A stretch of DNA of 64,000 nt, taken from NCBI GenBank assembly GCA_025403435.1, contig JAJQZP010000064.1:310001-374000 (forward strand). Direction: 5' to 3'. Under the pieces are notes generated by a model. The model was not told the DNA's origin. It worked only from the letters and a program-made list of their open reading frames with translations, and did not search any database. A program made the position numbers and the translations under genes. Positions within the stretch are counted from its first letter, which is position 1. Every line of letters begins with the position of its first letter. Positions 11,373-23,842 of this stretch are shown piece by piece. This DNA comes from Artocarpus heterophyllus (lineage: Eukaryota > Streptophyta > Magnoliopsida > Rosales > Moraceae).

Positions 11373-14225
11373 TGTAATGATCAAGGGAAATTTATTAACA
11401 AAATTTGATATTTAATTAAATTTAATAAATAAATTTACCTTTATAAATCGTATTTTTATAAAAATTATGATAATATATAATGAACAATGTTGATGGAGAA
11501 TTTTACTGTAGACTTGATGTAATGATGGATATTGTTAAATACAGATTTTGTGAGCTTAAAATGCTCAAAAATTTGTAAATAATATCCATAAAATAAATTT
11601 TATATCACAAATAATTATAGTATTATGATATAAATTAATGGATGATTAAGGTAGAAATAAAGTAGAAAAGCTTGATAACATCCAAAAACAGTGCAAAGAG
11701 GGTACGATGCAGTGTAAGCACACTGTTGAGATAAAAACACAAATATGTGAAATGTTGTGTTTGAATTCCAAAGGTAAACTAAAGTACAAGTAGAATAATT
11801 TAAAATGTTCAAATATACGTTTTTCACTGGTTTTGCCCAAACAGTATAAGAAAAATACTGTGCGATAAAAAATTACATTGTCTACAGTTTTGGGGACCCA
11901 CCAAGTGGACACCTAATGGGTTTTGATTGGGCCACCACATCATAAAATGTGGCCCAATCACATTTAGCCACCCAACACCCACTTGATTACCAAGGGGTGA
12001 CTCACCATTAAAAAAAGAAGAAGAAAGGATGGATAAGTCTTTATTAAAGACATAAAGAATATTTTTTTTTTCATTTTCTCCTCTAACCATACACTGCAGC
12101 CATAGGAGCTCATCTTCAAAAATTTTTCAAGCTCAAATCTTTGCAAAATTGCCCCAATCAAGTTTCAGGAATTAAAGTTTAAGGGATTTCATCAACTCTC
12201 AAGGTAAAAATCCAAACTTTCCCTAAGTTCTCCTAGGGTTTTACTTCGTTTGAAGGGGCATTTTGACAAGAACTTCTTTCACATGAAATATGCCTAGGAA
12301 AATTGAAAATTAGTCCTTGGAAGGCCTAGGGTCACTAATTTCTCTTTTGGTAAGTTTAATTTCTCAATTTTAAAGTTTAAATGGTTTTGTTTTGCTTTGA
12401 TTGGTTTCAAAATGGCATGTAATCATATAAGTAAGTTTGTGGTGTGCATGTTTAAGCATATGGTTTGTGATGGTGATTGGATGGTGAATTAGGGGTTTTA
12501 TGTTAGAAAATTTAGTTGGTTTTAAAACTAAGAAAAATTTTGTAAACTTTAAATGGTTTTTGAAGAATTGAAATTTGGCATGAATCTTTGCTAAGGGAGG
12601 TATGGAATCTGTCCAAATAGTGGCTTGTATACTGCCCAAGAGCAGATTTTTACAAACATTACCCCAGGGATTAAATTGCAAAAAAATTTGAAGTCACGAC
12701 AGATTTAAAATTTTGCTGAAAACTCCCCTGCACAACCGAAATTTCAAAAAAGTCAAAACACGAAAGTTGTAGATCTCAACCAAAATATTGAAATTCACGA
12801 ACAGTTTGTTGAAAATCGCCTTCGTTTGTGAGTTATAAATTTTACAAAATTTGTTAAAGTTGGAAAAAAAATTTAGGGGCAAAAACATCTTTTCACAAAA
12901 GGAATTTGGATAAATTACTTTGAGATAATTTAATCCTCTTTAAAAACGGAGACTAATGGTTTAAAAAGATTATTTTGATTTTGGGGAAACCGAAGGCAAA
13001 ATCGCAAAGTTTTGTTAAACTTGGGTTTTTATTACAAATAAGTGACCCAATGCCCTGAACATTTGTTTCTACACTATTAAGCGACGTTTTCGTGTTGAAT
13101 TAGTTAAATCGGGCCTAGGAATTCAAAGTGGCCCATCGAGAGCAAAAATGTCATTTTTCATAAAATGACCAGAATGGACCCCGAAGTGTCCTAGATAAGA
13201 ATTTTTCCTCCTTTCATTAGAACAATAAGATAGAAGGAATCAAAAAGATGGTCAAACTTTAAGTATTTGGAATAGTAATTTGAAGTAGTAATCAAGAAGT
13301 ACACTTCACCATCGTATAGCTAAATAGGAATAATTTGGCTAATAACGATATAATTGGCGAAACAGGTCACTAGACGAATAACGAAGGAACCCGGAGATGG
13401 TCCTTACAGCAGTGTAAACAAAAAAGTTCCAAACCCACCTATAGTATGAAATAGTAGGTTTAAGAGTATAGTATACATTATGTGAATATACCAGTGTGTA
13501 TTATGCAATTGAAAAGTGTATATGTTTTGCACTTAGTATGTAAGTATTTTGACATGCATGGTATGATAACCAAAATAATTGGATCGGTAAATGAATCACC
13601 AGAAGAAAAAGAAAGTGTCGTACCAGTTCCCAAAGCATAAGGGAGTTTAAAGTTAAAGTTATGTTATAATCTCGGTGTTACGAAGAACTATATGTGTATA
13701 TGGTACAGGCACTTGGGCCCTAATTAAAGATAAGATATGACAAAAATAAGGAACGTTCATAAGAAAGCATAAATTGATCATGTATATTAGTATATGATAT
13801 ATGTAGGCTATGTTTGGACTTACTAAGCATAAGCTTACTCAGTTATTTCATGCTGTAGGAATTTCCACTAAGAGGTCAGAATGATCATACTGATGGGCTG
13901 GTGGTGGAATATGAGCGATGTGTAGATCAAGGTATGGATACCGTTATAGTTACGTTTTCGTTTGCTATGTATCTTAATTCGTCTTGGAACTTGTTGTATA
14001 TAAAGATGTAGTATGGTTAAGTAAGACAAAACCTCTTTTGGATATGTTAAGTACATGATATTATAAAAAAAAAGTTTGTTTATGTATACATAATTACAAA
14101 AAGAAGTTTGAGTATATATGTGTGATTTATTACGGTTATTTAAAAAAAAGTATTTTCAAAATTTTCATAAATACGTAAGTAAAGCAAGTGTTAAAGCACG
14201 GCCCGAAATAAGGCGGGTTGTAACA
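11373..14225 (+). mobile_element. Probable solo LTR of a Ty3/gypsy family (about 2.85 kb)
   Basis: It begins TGTAATGATCAAGGG and ends GCGGGTTGTAACA, resembling the termini of the other LTRs here. At 11880-11970 it shares a strongly similar block with the solo LTR at 30461-33231, including an inverted repeat around GATTGGGCCAC. At 13824-13837 it has the short hairpin TAAGC-ATAA-GCTTA, then TTCATGCTGTAGG, the shared LTR module. No primer-binding site or coding region follows the right end, which points to a solo LTR. The flanking 5-mers are CACTA and TACCA. They differ at two positions, both C/T, so a target duplication is possible but not shown. ORFs inside are short and meaningless. Confidence 0.6.
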
Positions 14226-14439
14226 TACCATCCATTGCAAAGCTTGAAGCTTGTTGTTGCCCTTGCTAGACCTTTGTCAACAACAACAAAGAAGATGATC
14301 TCTCACTCCTCGTCGTGAGCTTTGATCTGACTTTAGTGGCTCTAATATGCTTCGCTAGTGTGTGGAAAGTGAAGCTTCATTTGGAGATCGCGAGGAGATC
14401 CATGTAGAGGGGGGCTATCTTTGTCTTTGCTTGCGAATT
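14226..14439. other. Spacer between LTR block and MITE-like repeat
   Basis: No gene is seen. The sequence here and just right of 14968 shares words such as TTGCAAAGCTTG and is probably one older unit split by the MITE-like repeat. Confidence 0.35.
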
Positions 14440-14968
14440 TAGGGATGATAATTGCACCTACGAACCTATTCACCCGCGAGAACTTGTCTTAAACGGGGTG
14501 GGGAAAACCCAGTTATAAACAGGTTTGGATTGTAAATGGGTTAAAGGAATTATGCATCGCGAGTTATGGGGCGATTACGGATGTAAAGGTCGCCAATCCT
14601 ACTCCCTGTTTAATTTAAATTATATTTTTAAATTAAATATATCATATGTAATGTTATTATATACATAATTTCAAGTATAATGTTATACTACATAATATCT
14701 ATAAAATTCAAAAAAAAATATTTTATTTTTAACTTATAGTTTTATATAGGTGTATCAATTATTTAAATAATTTTCATTTATTTTATTATGAAAATAATTA
14801 ATTGGGTAAACAAGATACCATGAATACCTCGAACTCGAGACGAGGAACCTTCCCCATCCTCCGCCAATTTATGCGGGTTAGTGGGGCAGGGTTAGGGCTT
14901 GTTTTTGTTCGCAGGACGGGTTGGTGGGAAGACTACCCCGTTCCAAACCCACCTCGTTGCCATCTCTA
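14440..14968. mobile_element. MITE-like element ending TAGGGATG / CATCTCTA (about 529 bp)
   Basis: The left end is TAGGGATGATAATTGCACC. The right end, reverse-complemented, is TAGAGATGGCAACGAGGTGG. Both ends are followed by G-rich arms (GGGGTGGGG on the left, ACGGGGTAG and related words on the right) around an AT-rich centre. This layout is a common plant non-coding repeat. There is no ORF, and the boundaries are inferred from the inverted ends. Confidence 0.5.
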
Positions 14969-15319
14969 CATGTGATGGAAAGATTGTCACAGTCTATTGA
15001 TTTTGCGATCTTTTTTTTGAGAGCTCAACTCGTGACTCTAAGCGCGAGTTTGTCTTTGTTGCAAAGCTTGGCATGTGTGGGATGAGTAGAGCAAAAAGTT
15101 GATGAGCAGAGGAGAAAGAGAAACGAGGAGAGGTAGAAGAAGTGAAAAAGAAAAGAAAAATAAAAAGAAAGGTAAAGCAATATGATATTTTATTGTTGAC
15201 AATATTTTTGAGTTTTTATTGCTTTAAGATACCGATTTATTTGAATATACTATATACTCTATTTTTCTAATCTACATCAAAATTATGTTATTCTTTTTAT
15301 TTTCTCCTTTTGAAAGTAG
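14969..15319. other. Spacer left of CACTA element 1
   Basis: AT-rich and purine-rich sequence with no ORF of note. The last three bases, TAG (15317-15319), match the three bases after the right end of the CACTA element and are its likely target duplication. Confidence 0.4.
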
Positions 15320-15960
15320 CACTATAAGAAAAGGGGTCTCTAACAATGACACTCATCACCAAAGTCAATTTTATTGTCGCTAAAAGTGATGAGGACGGCT
15401 GGTTCGATGATTGTTTGTTTAGGGAGCCTTTTGCTAAAATTCTATATGTTGTTGCTAAAGTTAACGCAGAAAAATTCCTAAAAATTTTCTCTAATTACCA
15501 CTAAAAATGGACTTTTAGCTATGACTTATCATCACTAAAAGTCATGGTGGTAATGGGCAAATAATTGGTACTAGCTATTGCCATTAAAGACCTTTGTCGT
15601 TGCCACAAGTGTGTTTTAAATTTTAATTAAAATTTTTAAAGGTGAGATTACACAATCAAAAGATATTTTCAAGACCTCTATCATTGCTAAAGGCCTTCTT
15701 GTCGCTAAAAGTGTATATTAATATTATTTACTCAAATGACATCATTCTTGACACTTATAGTGACAACACAAATAAGTTCTTCCACATTTCCTCTACCTCT
15801 TTCTCTCTCTCTTTCAAAACCTTCTATAGCCTTGCCTTCGCTGTTCTCACAAACCAACCACCGCCATTAAGGTTCTCCCGTCACTAGCCTATTTCTCCCT
15901 TCTCCCTCTCCTTCTCTCTTTCTCTCTTACTTTCTTTCTCACACCCCCACCCCCCCTCTC

Positions 15961-16015
<55 letters not shown>
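15961..16015. repeat. (TTA)n microsatellite
   Basis: About 18 uninterrupted TTA units inside CACTA element 1, next to a pyrimidine-rich stretch. Confidence 0.95.
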
Positions 16016-16018
<3 letters not shown>

Positions 16019-16933
16019 ATGTTAATTAATTAATAATGAATAATTAGTTACTGTTTATGATATAATAAACAAGTAATAATAGGTAAGTAATAATCAATTA
16101 CTTATGCAGTTTAAAATTAATAATAATCAACAAATAAGAGTCATAAAAATATGTTAGCATTACTAATGAAATTCAAGAATTTGGTGGAATACGTATGATT
16201 AAGATAGTATGCAGTCACTTAAAATTATACATATGTATGAGTTTTTCACTTATCATACATTGCATCTCATTTTTAAAATAGTCTTAGACCTATTCAGGAA
16301 TCGATGAGCCACTCACCGATTCTTGAATTGTCCCGTTTGGACAGTTTAGGAATGTATTATTACGTTTGTTATTCATAATTCCGTAAACACCTTGTAGTAG
16401 AGGTTTTGGTTTCTTTCCTTTGCTTTCCAGTGTACTTGATTTTATAGCATATTTAGGAGAACTAAAGGGAGATATTGCCAAAATTTCTACAAGAAGGAGG
16501 TGATATGGAATGAAAAACAAATGCGTAATATTACAATCTTGAATAGGATTAGACCTTACCCATCAGGTATAGAGTAAATGTGGATAATAGTTTTATATAT
16601 ACATATATTAGCATCATTTTAAGAACTCATTGTCCTTTTAGTGGATTAGTGTAATGATGTCGATCGACAAGAGTTGGATACAAAATATGATTAATATGTA
16701 AAAAAAAAACAATTTATGCAGTGAACACAAAAGGAAACTAGTAGCAAATGGGCGACAAAATTTGAATCAAATTCAAGAAAAAGAGTTCCCTAACTGGCTT
16801 TACAATAAGGTAAAAATTACATTATATTGAATAATAGGATTGGGTGTAATTAATCAAACTTCTAAATAACATCTTCTTGCAGATATATGATCGACGATAA
16901 TAAATCATTAACAGTAACTTATAAATTGTTTGC

Positions 16934-16938
16934 TTGGC
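16934..16938. repeat. Left target-site duplication TTGGC of the solo LTR
   Basis: TTGGC occurs immediately before the LTR and again at 19099-19103 immediately after it. This is a perfect 5-bp duplication, as made by Ty3/gypsy integration. Confidence 0.9.
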
Positions 16939-19098
16939 TGTAACGTCCCGAAATTTATTTAGTGTTAATGTAATGTAAATGGTGGATTAGTATGCCATAA
17001 TTAACGTTTTAACATTTATTAGACTATTTGGTTGGATTTTTGAAATTTTGGTTGTTTTATTAAATTAATGAATTCAAATGATTTCTTATTGTTTTAAAAT
17101 GATGCTTTGAGTTTTAAAACACAACAATTTGTAAAATGTTAAAAATACTCCGTTTTACAAAACCGTGGGCGGCACATGGTTTTTGCACAGTAAAACCGCC
17201 CACCGATTTTCTCTATTTATTTCCTTCCTTCCTCTCTCTCTCCTCACTCTCCCGCAACATCTCTCTCTCTTCTCCCATATCTCTCGGCAGTCTCTCTCTC
17301 TCTACATCTCTCTCTCAAATTTTGAAGCCACATTCGAATCCAAGCTTCGGGTTAGCGAGGAGGAAGCTCGGGGACGTGATTCGGCAACCGAGAGCGCGGA
17401 TTGAAGCTTCGATTCGAGGTTAGATTCGAAATTTTTAAACTTTTTACAAAATTTTCAATTTTGTGTGTTTTTGAAATCTAAGTTTGTTTTAGCTTAGAAA
17501 ACCGTGGATTTGTGTTAAATGAGCTTAGAACAACTAGAATTTAAGCCTAGATTGAAGAAAAACGGATTGGATTCAAGATTTTTCATTTTTCTCCTCTTTT
17601 TCTCATTTTCAGATTTTTGAGGATTTTGAGTTTAAATGTTGTTTAAATGATTCCAAACATGTTCTAGAATGTTTTTCTATCAACTATAGTTGTTTTTCAT
17701 GCCTGGGATTTGAGAAAAACAGGTTAGAAACAAGATTTGGATTTTGGGGATCGAGAAACCCGTGGCTGGGATTTCTGGGTTTTCCCAGTTCGGCAGGCCG
17801 GAGTTCATGTTCGGCAGGCCGGACTGATGATCGGCAGGCCGGTGTTCTTCCGACCGGCAGGCCGAATCTGGGGAAATGTTCGGCCGACCGAACTTTGCTT
17901 CCGGCAGGCCGAACTGTGCAGTTCGGCAGGCCGAAGCAGGGCGTCCGGCAGGCCGACCGAGGCATGGAAAATTTTGTGATTTTTACCCGTTTTCACTGTT
18001 TTGAACCCTGATTTAAATCCCAACCTTATAGGATGATTTTAAAGGTACAAATGGCACACTAGGACATCATGAAATGATTTAGTAACATAGAATGTCTCAA
18101 ACTAGATATTGATTGACTTAGTTGGTATCTAGGATTGTTCGTGGTTCCGTGGAGCTAACGTATAGCGGACCGGGATTACGGTGTGGGGTACCGGCACGAG
18201 TATTGAGGTAGGACTTCTATCCTATTTCTTTGGTAGCCTGGTTTTGAAATGATTTGGCTTTGAAAATGATTTCTATCAAAATGTTTTCAACGGTTGTTTG
18301 AAAATGGTTTTATCGGTTATTTTAATATACCGTGATTATGAAATGAATTTCATAATAAATGTAATTGACAACACTCGGTAATTGGGTTTTGAATGATAAT
18401 GATAATAAACACATGGGCATGATGCCATATCAGAGATCGGGTCGTGTAGCGATCGACCTTGGGGGCAGGTCCCGAAACCCAACTGGGCCACTACGGTGGT
18501 GATATCATGGTTTGCCTAGGTAAAAGTAAACTGGTGTTTTGATTTGACGAGTAGACTGTTCTGTGTCAGAACGGTTCTACTCAATTTCTTTATTTATTTA
18601 TTCAAGTTCCCTTTTTGTATAACTCCTGATAATGTTATGTTTCTTTGTATAAAACTATTTTATAAAACATAGTCCTACTGAGCCTTTCGCTCACGTTTTA
18701 TTGTTTTAAATTTCCCCCATCTAGGTGGTTTCCCATTTAGGTTTGGAGAAGATTCTTCGAGCCGAACTCAGGAGCAATAGGAGAATTTATTTACATTCTG
18801 TATTTATTAATCAAGGCATGTAAGACTTAACTTTATTTGTACTTGGACTGTAATTGTATTTATGATATTGTCAGCTCCATGTGTGTGCACAAGTTGTGGG
18901 TTGTGGAACCCATATTCGCGGTTTTTATTCAATTATTATTATTTGTTAAATATTTATAAATTCGTTTATCAAATGTGGTGAAAAATCTTCTTAATTTCTT
19001 ACTTAATTGGATTCTTAAACACTCGATTTTTAATTAAATTCTCTTTTAATTAATCTAAATATTCCACCACGTCACCTCCCGTACTCCGGGGCGTGACA
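16939..19098 (+). mobile_element. Solo LTR of the same Ty3/gypsy family as the left element (2160 bp)
   Basis: It begins TGTAACGTCCCGAAATTT, ends CTCCGGGGCGTGACA and is flanked by perfect TTGGC duplications. It aligns end to end with the LTR at 1864-3990 in the opposite orientation. No internal region or second LTR is present, so it results from LTR-LTR recombination after insertion into the CACTA transposase exon. Features in order are a CT-rich stretch (17220-17310), seven exact copies of CGGCAGGCCG between about 17789 and 17954, and the hairpin TGAGC-CTTTC-GCTCA at 18679-18693. Short ORFs across the GC-rich island have no known domain. Confidence 0.93.
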
Positions 19099-20094
19099 TT
19101 GGCATCGAGGTGTAATGTGTCTGTTAGATCATACTCGAGTTGTGTAGTTAAGGTGTTAAGTTTCTTGCATACAACAATGACGTAAGGCATCAAACTTAAA
19201 GTGGTGGGATGTGCATACCTAGAATAGAAGATGAGACTTTTTATGGGCAACTAGAGGAGGTCATTTAATTGTCGTACATAAATGATTGTTCCGTGGTATT
19301 TTTCCGATGCAAATGGTTTGATACCAGTCCAATTAGGAGAAGAAAGTAGCTATGGAATAATAAGACAAATATCTACATCAATGTCGAATGGTACAAAGAT
19401 GATCCTTTTACATTTGATTCCAAAGCACAACAAGTATTCTACGTTGATGATCCCTTAATTGGCCAAAATAAAAAAGTTGTTAAACACTATAGGCATCGAC
19501 ATATATGGGATATTCCTAATGAGGAAGTGAATGAAGCATAAGTCTTACAAGACAATAACTCTTCCAACATTCAAATAGAACAACTTCAATTAGACTTTTT
19601 AACATTTAATCAACCCAATGTCGAATCTGATGTTGTATAAAATGTACAAAATATTTTAGAAGATAATACAACAGATGATTCAGATTTCATTGATGATGAG
19701 GAAGTTAACAATATAATAGAAGAGTATGATGATGATGAGGTGTCAACTCATGAAGCTGATATTACAGATCATAACTTTGAAGATAGTCCTAACACAAGCA
19801 GTGATGATGAATGACTTTTATGCATTGTATTTTTCTTGTATACTTTGATTCCTACATGATTACTATAGTTTTAGAATTATTTAATGTCACATGAAATTAT
19901 CATTATTGATCTACCTCAACATGCAGAATTGTCTGATCCTATCGCGACATGCAAGTTCGCTAGTGAATTTGAGCCCCACCTGAACTGACCTGATTGCCAG
20001 TCATTGTGAGTCAAGTATGAATAACAATATGTTAATGACATTTATATATACTTAGCTCTTCATTTCTTTCTTCTACATAAGGTGTCAACTACCC

Positions 20095-21491
20095 TAAAAA
20101 TGAATGCAGCACCAGAGCCCCGTCATCGAAAGACAAGAATCGAGGCATAAACATTGGCCTGCTTGTCGTGCAACATGGAAAGTAACTCGTTTAGTTTGAC
20201 CAGGAAGGAAAAACATGGAAGGCCATCAGGGACATTACGACCTTCTTTAGGAGTGGTGTAGGTGTACACATTTGCGATTGTATAGCCCCTAATTATGATA
20301 AATGGACTGATATTCTACAAGAAGATTGGAATTTGATTCCTAACAGAATGCATGTAAGAATCTACCTTAAATTTCAAACTTTAAATTTTTTTTCTTAGTA
20401 CTATAGTATTAATGTATGGATAATATGCAGGAATGGTTTAATAAATCTGATCATGGTGAGACAAATGCCATCATATTTCGGAAGGCCATGATAGCATACT
20501 AGGATTGGAAGAATGATCTCTACAAAAAATTTGAAAAATACAGAGGAGATACCAACCTAGCTCATGCTAGGGCTAAGATGCCTTTCAACGTTAGGTGCCC
20601 TGAGCATTGGCACACATGTTGTGATCAATTTACTTTAGAAAAATTTAAGGTTTTATTTTCCTTAATCTTTTTTTTAATGATATTAACACAATGAAACAAT
20701 TGCCCACTAAAAAATATTTTTCCAAATATATAGGCCAAGTCAAAGACAAATGTAGTTAATCTGCAACTCCAAGAGATCCAGCTATTAGGAGCAGTCTTCA
20801 TATTCCTAACATAGGCACAAGAAGGTAAGTCATTTTATTCTTTACTTTCAAAATTTAATGTTTGCAAAGAAAAAAAAAACAAGAGAAAAATTAACACATT
20901 TCCACTGATGCAGATGCATCCAGAGACAAGGATGCCGCAGTCGCTCATTGATAATTGGTGTGACCAGCATTTCCACCAAGGTAGAGGATGAGCCAACAAT
21001 GCAACTGCGGCTGCACATGTAAGTATTGGTCCATATCACTTATTCATTACTTTTTCAAACATTTATACTTTATATATTTTGCTAATTCACTCTTTCATCT
21101 TATTTAAATTATAGTCTCAAATGGTTGAAGAGAGACAAGCTCAGCTAACGCAGTCAGCTAGAAGCTTGCCCTGCCCTAACGTGAATGAGGAGGGAATCAA
21201 GGAGTAGGTGCCTAGCAGCCATAGAGGGATGCGTCATGGTATAGTCCAACACCTAGTATGCGTGCCATTCCTTCTACTTCTTTTAGATTGTTGTCTTCTA
21301 GGTCCTCCTAGAGCATGTACACATAACTTCCTCCAAGGGTTCAGCACTAGCTCACACAAATGTACAACACAAACTATGACATAGTTGCTGCAATGAGGTG
21401 AATTGATGAGAACCTTAGCTTCAGAATGCCCCTACCACTTCTTGAGGTTGCTCATCCTACAGATGATGATGCACAAAACTTAGGAGATTAG
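20095..21491 (+). pseudogene. CACTA second gene, Transposase_23-type (Ptta/En/Spm), degenerate
   Basis: Recognisable pieces in shifting frames are IRDITTFFRSGVGVHI, NYDKWTDILQEDWNLIPN, EWFNKSDHGETNAII, then DWKNDLYKKFEKYRGD, SLIDNWCDQHFHQGRG and MVEERQAQLTQSARSL, ending near NLGD and a TAG at 21489-21491. This order is that of the accessory gene that follows TNP2 in plant CACTA elements; its product is thought to bind element ends. Introns appear between pieces (for example AT-rich gaps at 20370-20430 and 20655-20735). Stops and frameshifts show it is dead. The minus-strand copy in CACTA element 2 (38246-42470) contains the matching SLIDNWHDQHFCQGKGWAND block. Confidence 0.75.
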
Positions 21492-22085
21492 ACATTTTGT
21501 GTGCTTTTGAAAGACTATATTTTATGTTTTATTTGTATTTTGCACAAGATTTGATTATATTTTTATGTCTTTTTTTTGTATTTTGCTACTTTAATTAATT
21601 GATTTTTAGTAGTTTATATTCAATTATCGTTTTATACTTCAAGGTAATTAATTAATCAAAAAGACGGAAACAAATCTCACAAATTAACCACTTAATTTGT
21701 TGAAACTAAATACCTTTTCAAAAATAAATAAAAAAAGAATTTAAATAATTTAAAAAATATTAAAAAATTAAAAAAAAACCTTTAGCAACAATATATACGT
21801 TGCTATATATATATATATATTCGCAAAACTTTTAGCAATGGCATAAAAGTTTTTGTGAAAAGTTTTTGTGACGACACTAATCACAAATTCAAATTTGAAT
21901 TTTGGAAAAATTTAAACTTTTAACGGCAACATTTTTCAAATTGTCATTGCTAAAAGTTCGTTTAAGAAAACCTACAAAACACTTTTATCGATGACTTACG
22001 ACGACATGCTATCGTCGCTAAAAACTTTTCAGCGACAACAAACAAAGACTAGACTTTTAGACAAAAAACCCTTTTTCTTGTATAG

Positions 22086-22590
22086 TAGTAAAATATTTTA
22101 TTTTTTCCCTTAAAGAAAATAATTTTAATTTTTATAAGAAATATAATACCACAACATGTGGTAGACAATATTCTAAAAAAAGATAAATAAGTATAAAAAA
22201 AATTACACTCTATCAATACTTTGTGTTTTATAGAATCATTGGAATTTTTTTAACGTAAAGGAAAGAAAAATATCCTAACTAGATTGACACTTAATTTCTT
22301 TCCTATAAACTAAGCCTATTGTTTAGAGTAGAAGACTTAATACTGGCAAAAGCTAAAGAGAAAAACACTATAAATGACTGAAACAAAGAGAAATTAATAT
22401 AACAAACAGTTATTTATATTTTCATATCAGGCGGTATAGGCTTATCCAAAAATCGTATTTTTTGGTTTTTTGTCTCATCGAACCTTTACCTTCATATTAG
22501 ATTTAACATAAAAAATTATATTCTTTTACGGTCAAACATCGATCTTGGCTTGAAAAATGCCAAAAATAACAAATAGAAAAGTAAATGGGA
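22086..22590. other. AT-rich spacer
   Basis: No gene or repeat boundary seen between the CACTA right end and the next element. Confidence 0.4.
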
Positions 22591-23562
22591 CGTTTGGTAA
22601 TGTTTTTGAAATGTTTTCTCCAATTTTCAAAAACACAAAAATGAAAACAATATTGAAAACATGTTTGGTCAAAATTTATTGGGAAATAGTTTTGAAAATT
22701 GTTTCTAAAACACTTCAAAATTTTCTTGGATTTAAAAAAAGGAAAAAAATCAATTTTTTTCTTCTTTGTTCTTGTGATACCAGAACCCCCCCTCCTTCCT
22801 CATCTCCTCTCTGACCCCATCACAATGTCGCCAACAGATCACGGTGCTGCCCAGCCAAAGCATGGTGACTCACTGGTCAATGACCCAATGACCCCTCCAT
22901 CGTTGGTGAACCCACTGCCTCCCCTAACCCCATCATTGGCGAACCTAGCGAGAAATGACCCTCAACCCATGCCGTTTCGAGTGACACCAAAGGCGACCAA
23001 GCATTCTCGACTACCCCCAAGGCAACCCACACTGTCCCAAGCCACCCCTGACCTTTGACCCATACAATCTATGGTGAACCCAACAAATCATGCCCTCGAT
23101 CCACATCGTCACCTTTGTCATGGTCCTCCAAATAGAGAAAGACGGTGTGGGCTGTCACCATTCAACGACTCATTGTTGGGGGGCTGTCGAAGTGGCCATC
23201 GAGGGTGGGGGTTGTCCATAGCCCACCGAAGCAGAGGAAGTGGAAGGGATTTCTCTTGGAGACCCATCAGAGCAAAGGAAGTCTCCTCCTTTTCCTCTTC
23301 GTTTTTTTGTTTTTAATTTGTTTTGTTAATAGTAATAAAATATTAATAATTAGTATTTTTAGTTAATATTAGTCAGAATTTGACTTAAATTTAGTTATTT
23401 TTACATTAATAATTTTTAATTAGAAAATGTTTTCTTTTAAAAAAGACACTATCATATACAATCAAACATAATTTCAAAAATAATCCCAACACATTTTTCA
23501 AAATGTTTTCATTTTCAATTTTTTTCTAAAAACAAAAACCAAAATGAAAACACTACCAAACG
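22591..23562. mobile_element. Non-autonomous DNA element with GC-rich core (about 970 bp)
   Basis: The left end is CGTTTGGTAATGTTTTTG. The right end, reverse-complemented, is CGTTTGGTAGTGTTTTC. Both are followed by arms of alternating AAAAC/TTTTG words. The centre (about 22785-23290) is strikingly GC-rich against its surroundings and carries a proline-rich plus-strand ORF (22699-23058) and a second one (23071-23316). I recognise no protein domain. The core could be a captured gene fragment or simple expanded sequence. No clear target duplication was found. Confidence 0.5.
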
Positions 23563-23842
23563 AGAAAAAATTAAAAACTTTAAAAATTTTAAACTTACGA
23601 TTTTTCTTCTAAAAGATTTTCAAAATACCCTCAAAATGGTTTTTATGTATGTTTTTATTTTTTTTATTTCTATTTTTTGAATTCATTTTTGCCTCTCCTT
23701 TCTTAACTATATTTGATTATTTTTAAAAATAATTGACCGAAATAAGATATAAATTTGTGTATAATATATTTGATAAGTTTAAAAAACCAAAGATATATTT
23801 GTTGAATAAACTTAAAATAAAATAAATATCTCTAGAACTAAA

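Larger units (their letters stand above)
16721..19814 (+). pseudogene. CACTA TNP2 transposase, C-terminal remnant (DUF4216-like), interrupted by a solo LTR
   Basis: An exon at 16721-16809 encodes EHKRKLVANGRQNLNQIQEK and ends EFPNWLYNK before a GT donor at 16810. Coding resumes near 16881, is broken at 16938 by the solo LTR, and continues from 19099. Downstream pieces in shifting frames include FYGQLEE, WYKDDPFTFDSKAQQVFYVD and VVKHYRHRHIWDIPNEE, which are hallmark blocks of the DUF4216 region of plant TNP2 proteins. The acidic tail ends at the TGA at 19812-19814. Several frameshifts and stops make it a pseudogene. The same blocks occur in the same order on the minus strand in CACTA element 2 (42575-43500), which confirms the assignment. 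The catalytic N-terminal part (Transposase_21, DUF4218) is not present in this copy. Confidence 0.8.
15320..22085 (+). mobile_element. CACTA (En/Spm) DNA transposon, degenerate, split by a solo LTR
   Basis: The left end is CACTATAAGAAAAGGGG. The right end, reverse-complemented, is CTATACAAGAAAAAGGG. TAG flanks both sides, a 3-bp duplication as expected for CACTA. The right terminus lacks the outermost two bases of the canonical end. Subterminal repeats of GTCGCTAAAAGT type occur near both ends (about 15370-15720 and 21830-22050), as in other CACTA elements. Inside are remnants of the TNP2 transposase C-terminus and of a downstream Transposase_23-type gene. Without the inserted 2.16-kb LTR and its duplication the element is about 4.6 kb. 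It therefore lacks most of the TNP2 catalytic part and is a non-autonomous deletion derivative. Confidence 0.8.

Noticed and set aside
16290..16520. Minus-strand 76-codon ORF inside CACTA element 1
   Set aside because: It shows no CACTA or other family resemblance and lies in the opposite orientation to the element genes.
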